DNA of 64,000 nucleotides from Bacillus sp. CH30_1T (GTDB lineage Bacteria; Bacillota; Bacilli; Bacillales; Bacillaceae_B). Made by a program: the position numbers and the translations under genes. Of the stretch, positions 63,062-64,000 are shown one piece after another. Where the stretch lies: positions 62,001 through 126,000 of the forward strand of contig NZ_VTUY01000010.1 of the NCBI RefSeq assembly GCF_008364765.1, written 5' to 3'. Position 1 is the stretch's first letter. Each line of letters opens with the position of its first letter. A model generated the notes under the pieces. It ran no database searches. It was given only the letters and a program-made list of their open reading frames with translations, and was not told the DNA's origin.

Positions 63062-63485
63062 TCACCCGATGACCCATTTCTTTTTCAGTATTGCATCTTC
63101 CCATTCTTCGGGAGCATCTACGTCGCTGATGATGAAGTCAAATTGGTCAAATTCTGCTATTCGATAAGTGGCTTTGCCCCCGATCTCCCCTCCGTTGATT
63201 TCAACCTTGTCGTTTCTCAAAATACCATATTGATATAAGGACTTAATCAAGTTCATGTTTTTCTCTGGCCATGTTCCACGGACTTCAATGAGTTGAACTC
63301 CTTTGGATCTTAGTGCTTTAGCCAGGGTTTTCGTCTCAGCATGAGGAATGATATATTGAATTCCTTCTCCTAAGGTTCGGGTAACTCAATTTTTCTGGGA
63401 CGGGCAAATGGAGGAACCTGAATGAATTTACCATTCTCATATACCACTCTACCCGGAAGTTTAGGATCGTACTCATAATTTTTGT
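63062..63485 (-). pseudogene. Fused remnant: saccharopine dehydrogenase-like piece joined to a DeoR-type sensor tail
   Basis: Starting near 63485 on the minus strand the frame reads EYDPKLPGRVVYENGKFIQV and RPRKIELPEP, then TAG. One frame over it resumes GEGIQYIIPHAETKTLAKAL and KGVQLIEVRGTWPEKNM, as in saccharopine dehydrogenase-family proteins; restoring a single base before GGAGAAGG repairs the frame. From NGGEIGGKATYRIAEF on, the sequence switches to the end of a DeoR-type regulator (FDFIISDVDAPEEW) and stops at 63062. Both ends of the dehydrogenase and most of the regulator are missing. Confidence 0.65.
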
Positions 63486-63489
63486 TGTT

Positions 63490-64000
63490 TTAAATTGTTT
63501 TCGGTAGATCTGCCATTATTCGCTTCTTTTTCTCAAAAGTGGCAATCTTTCTAACTCCCAGACTCTTCAAATCAGACATGCTCTCATGAACATAAGCTCC
63601 TATGTTCTCTGGAAAGTGAGCATCTGATGATAGAGTAAAAGGTACGCCATGCTCTACTAAAATAGATGTGAATGATTGACTAGGACACTTTTCTTTGACT
63701 GGAAAGCGGTAGTATAATCCGGAATTCATTTCAGTCGCTACATCATGATCCCTTAAGGCTCTCGCAACTGTTTGGTAATGAGGTATAAGATGCGCTTCAT
63801 CCGGACGATGTCCAAAGACCTTCAAATTATCAAGGTGTGACATGTATTGAAACAATCCCGTTTTAATCCCTTTCTCAATCGTCTGATAGAATTGTGAATA
63901 CAATGTCTTAAGATCATATTGAAGGAATAGCCCATTTGCAGACGGGTTATCAAAACCCCAGCCATTAAGGAAGTGCACAGAGCCGCTGATAAAATCACAG
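63490..64000 (-). CDS. PHP domain protein, histidinol-phosphatase type (5' end outside window)
   Basis: The C-terminal 170 residues of a PHP-fold phosphoesterase; the frame stays open through the window edge (CDFISGSVHFLNGWGFDNP). Metal-binding His residues appear in GSVHFLNGWG, YMSHLDNLKVFG and LSSDAHFPENIGAYV, as in HisK-type histidinol phosphatases. The stop at 63490 is five bases from the neighbouring remnant. Whether the protein works in histidine synthesis or elsewhere cannot be told. Confidence 0.8.
   Translation of the reverse strand, partial: CDFISGSVHFLNGWGFDNPSANGLFLQYDLKTLYSQFYQTIEKGIKTGLFQYMSHLDNLKVFGHRPDEAHLIPHYQTVARALRDHDVATEMNSGLYYRFPVKEKCPSQSFTSILVEHGVPFTLSSDAHFPENIGAYVHESMSDLKSLGVRKIATFEKKKRIMADLPKTI

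Overview
The window looks like chromosomal DNA of a low-GC, endospore-forming Bacillaceae bacterium. Gene families (GltAB, adenine deaminase, flotillin, sporulenol/squalene-hopene cyclase, YunD, YngK, YubC, MnmH, YsfCD-type GlcDF), strong GGAGG ribosome binding sites and Bacillus-type riboswitches all agree. The dispersed repeats recall Rossellomorea/Bacillus-like genomes, but that genus-level guess is inference. No rRNA, tRNA, prophage, transposase or CRISPR array was seen.

Layout: 1-9.4 kb holds a threonine aldolase-family gene (cut by the window edge), a YunD-like nucleotidase, adenine deaminase behind a guanine-type purine riboswitch, flotillin, a decayed AraC-type gene, a cobalamin riboswitch placed in front of an acyl-CoA thioesterase, and a helix-turn-helix/TPR (RRNPP-like) regulator. 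9.4-20.3 kb holds a 1356-residue secreted subtilase with a dockerin-like tail, an arylamine N-acetyltransferase, a three-gene heme-dependent amine N-demethylase operon, squalene-hopene cyclase and a DUF2161 protein. 20.5-30.7 kb holds a GlcNAc-type PTS transporter, glutamate synthase (both subunits), a MerR/SRPBCC pair and MnmH.

31-45.4 kb is the most coherent block. A divergent locus around a MurR-like RpiR regulator encodes a complete Lac/Chb-family PTS (EIIA, EIIB, EIIC), a GH4 phosphoglycosidase, a small membrane protein, a MupG-type 6-phospho-N-acetylmuramidase (DUF871), a BadF-type sugar kinase, AnmK and MurQ. It is followed by GlcD/GlcF, which could oxidise the D-lactate that MurQ releases, and preceded by a secreted YngK/GHL10 glycosidase whose promoter carries an operator-like sequence resembling the one between the divergent PTS genes. 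Together they suggest a cell-wall sugar recovery route from extracellular glycan to GlcNAc-6-phosphate and pyruvate.

45.4-64 kb holds biotin genes (bioD-bioA divergent from bioY with a BirA operator between), a ketopantoate reductase, small enzymes, a Mn-type (yybP-ykoY) riboswitch with a CaCA-type cation exchanger, a nitroreductase, a C45 peptidase-like protein, an ECF-like sigma factor in tandem with a ClpP paralogue, a cluster of SRPBCC/ArsR/AraC genes, and decayed genes at the right edge.

The intergenic space is rich in small repeats: a hairpin built on AGGGACGGACCT at about ten places, a 25-bp-period array at two places, a 20-bp-period array, two copies of a ~300-bp element with terminal inverted repeats, and a triplicate structured element with compensatory base changes inside the PTS operon.
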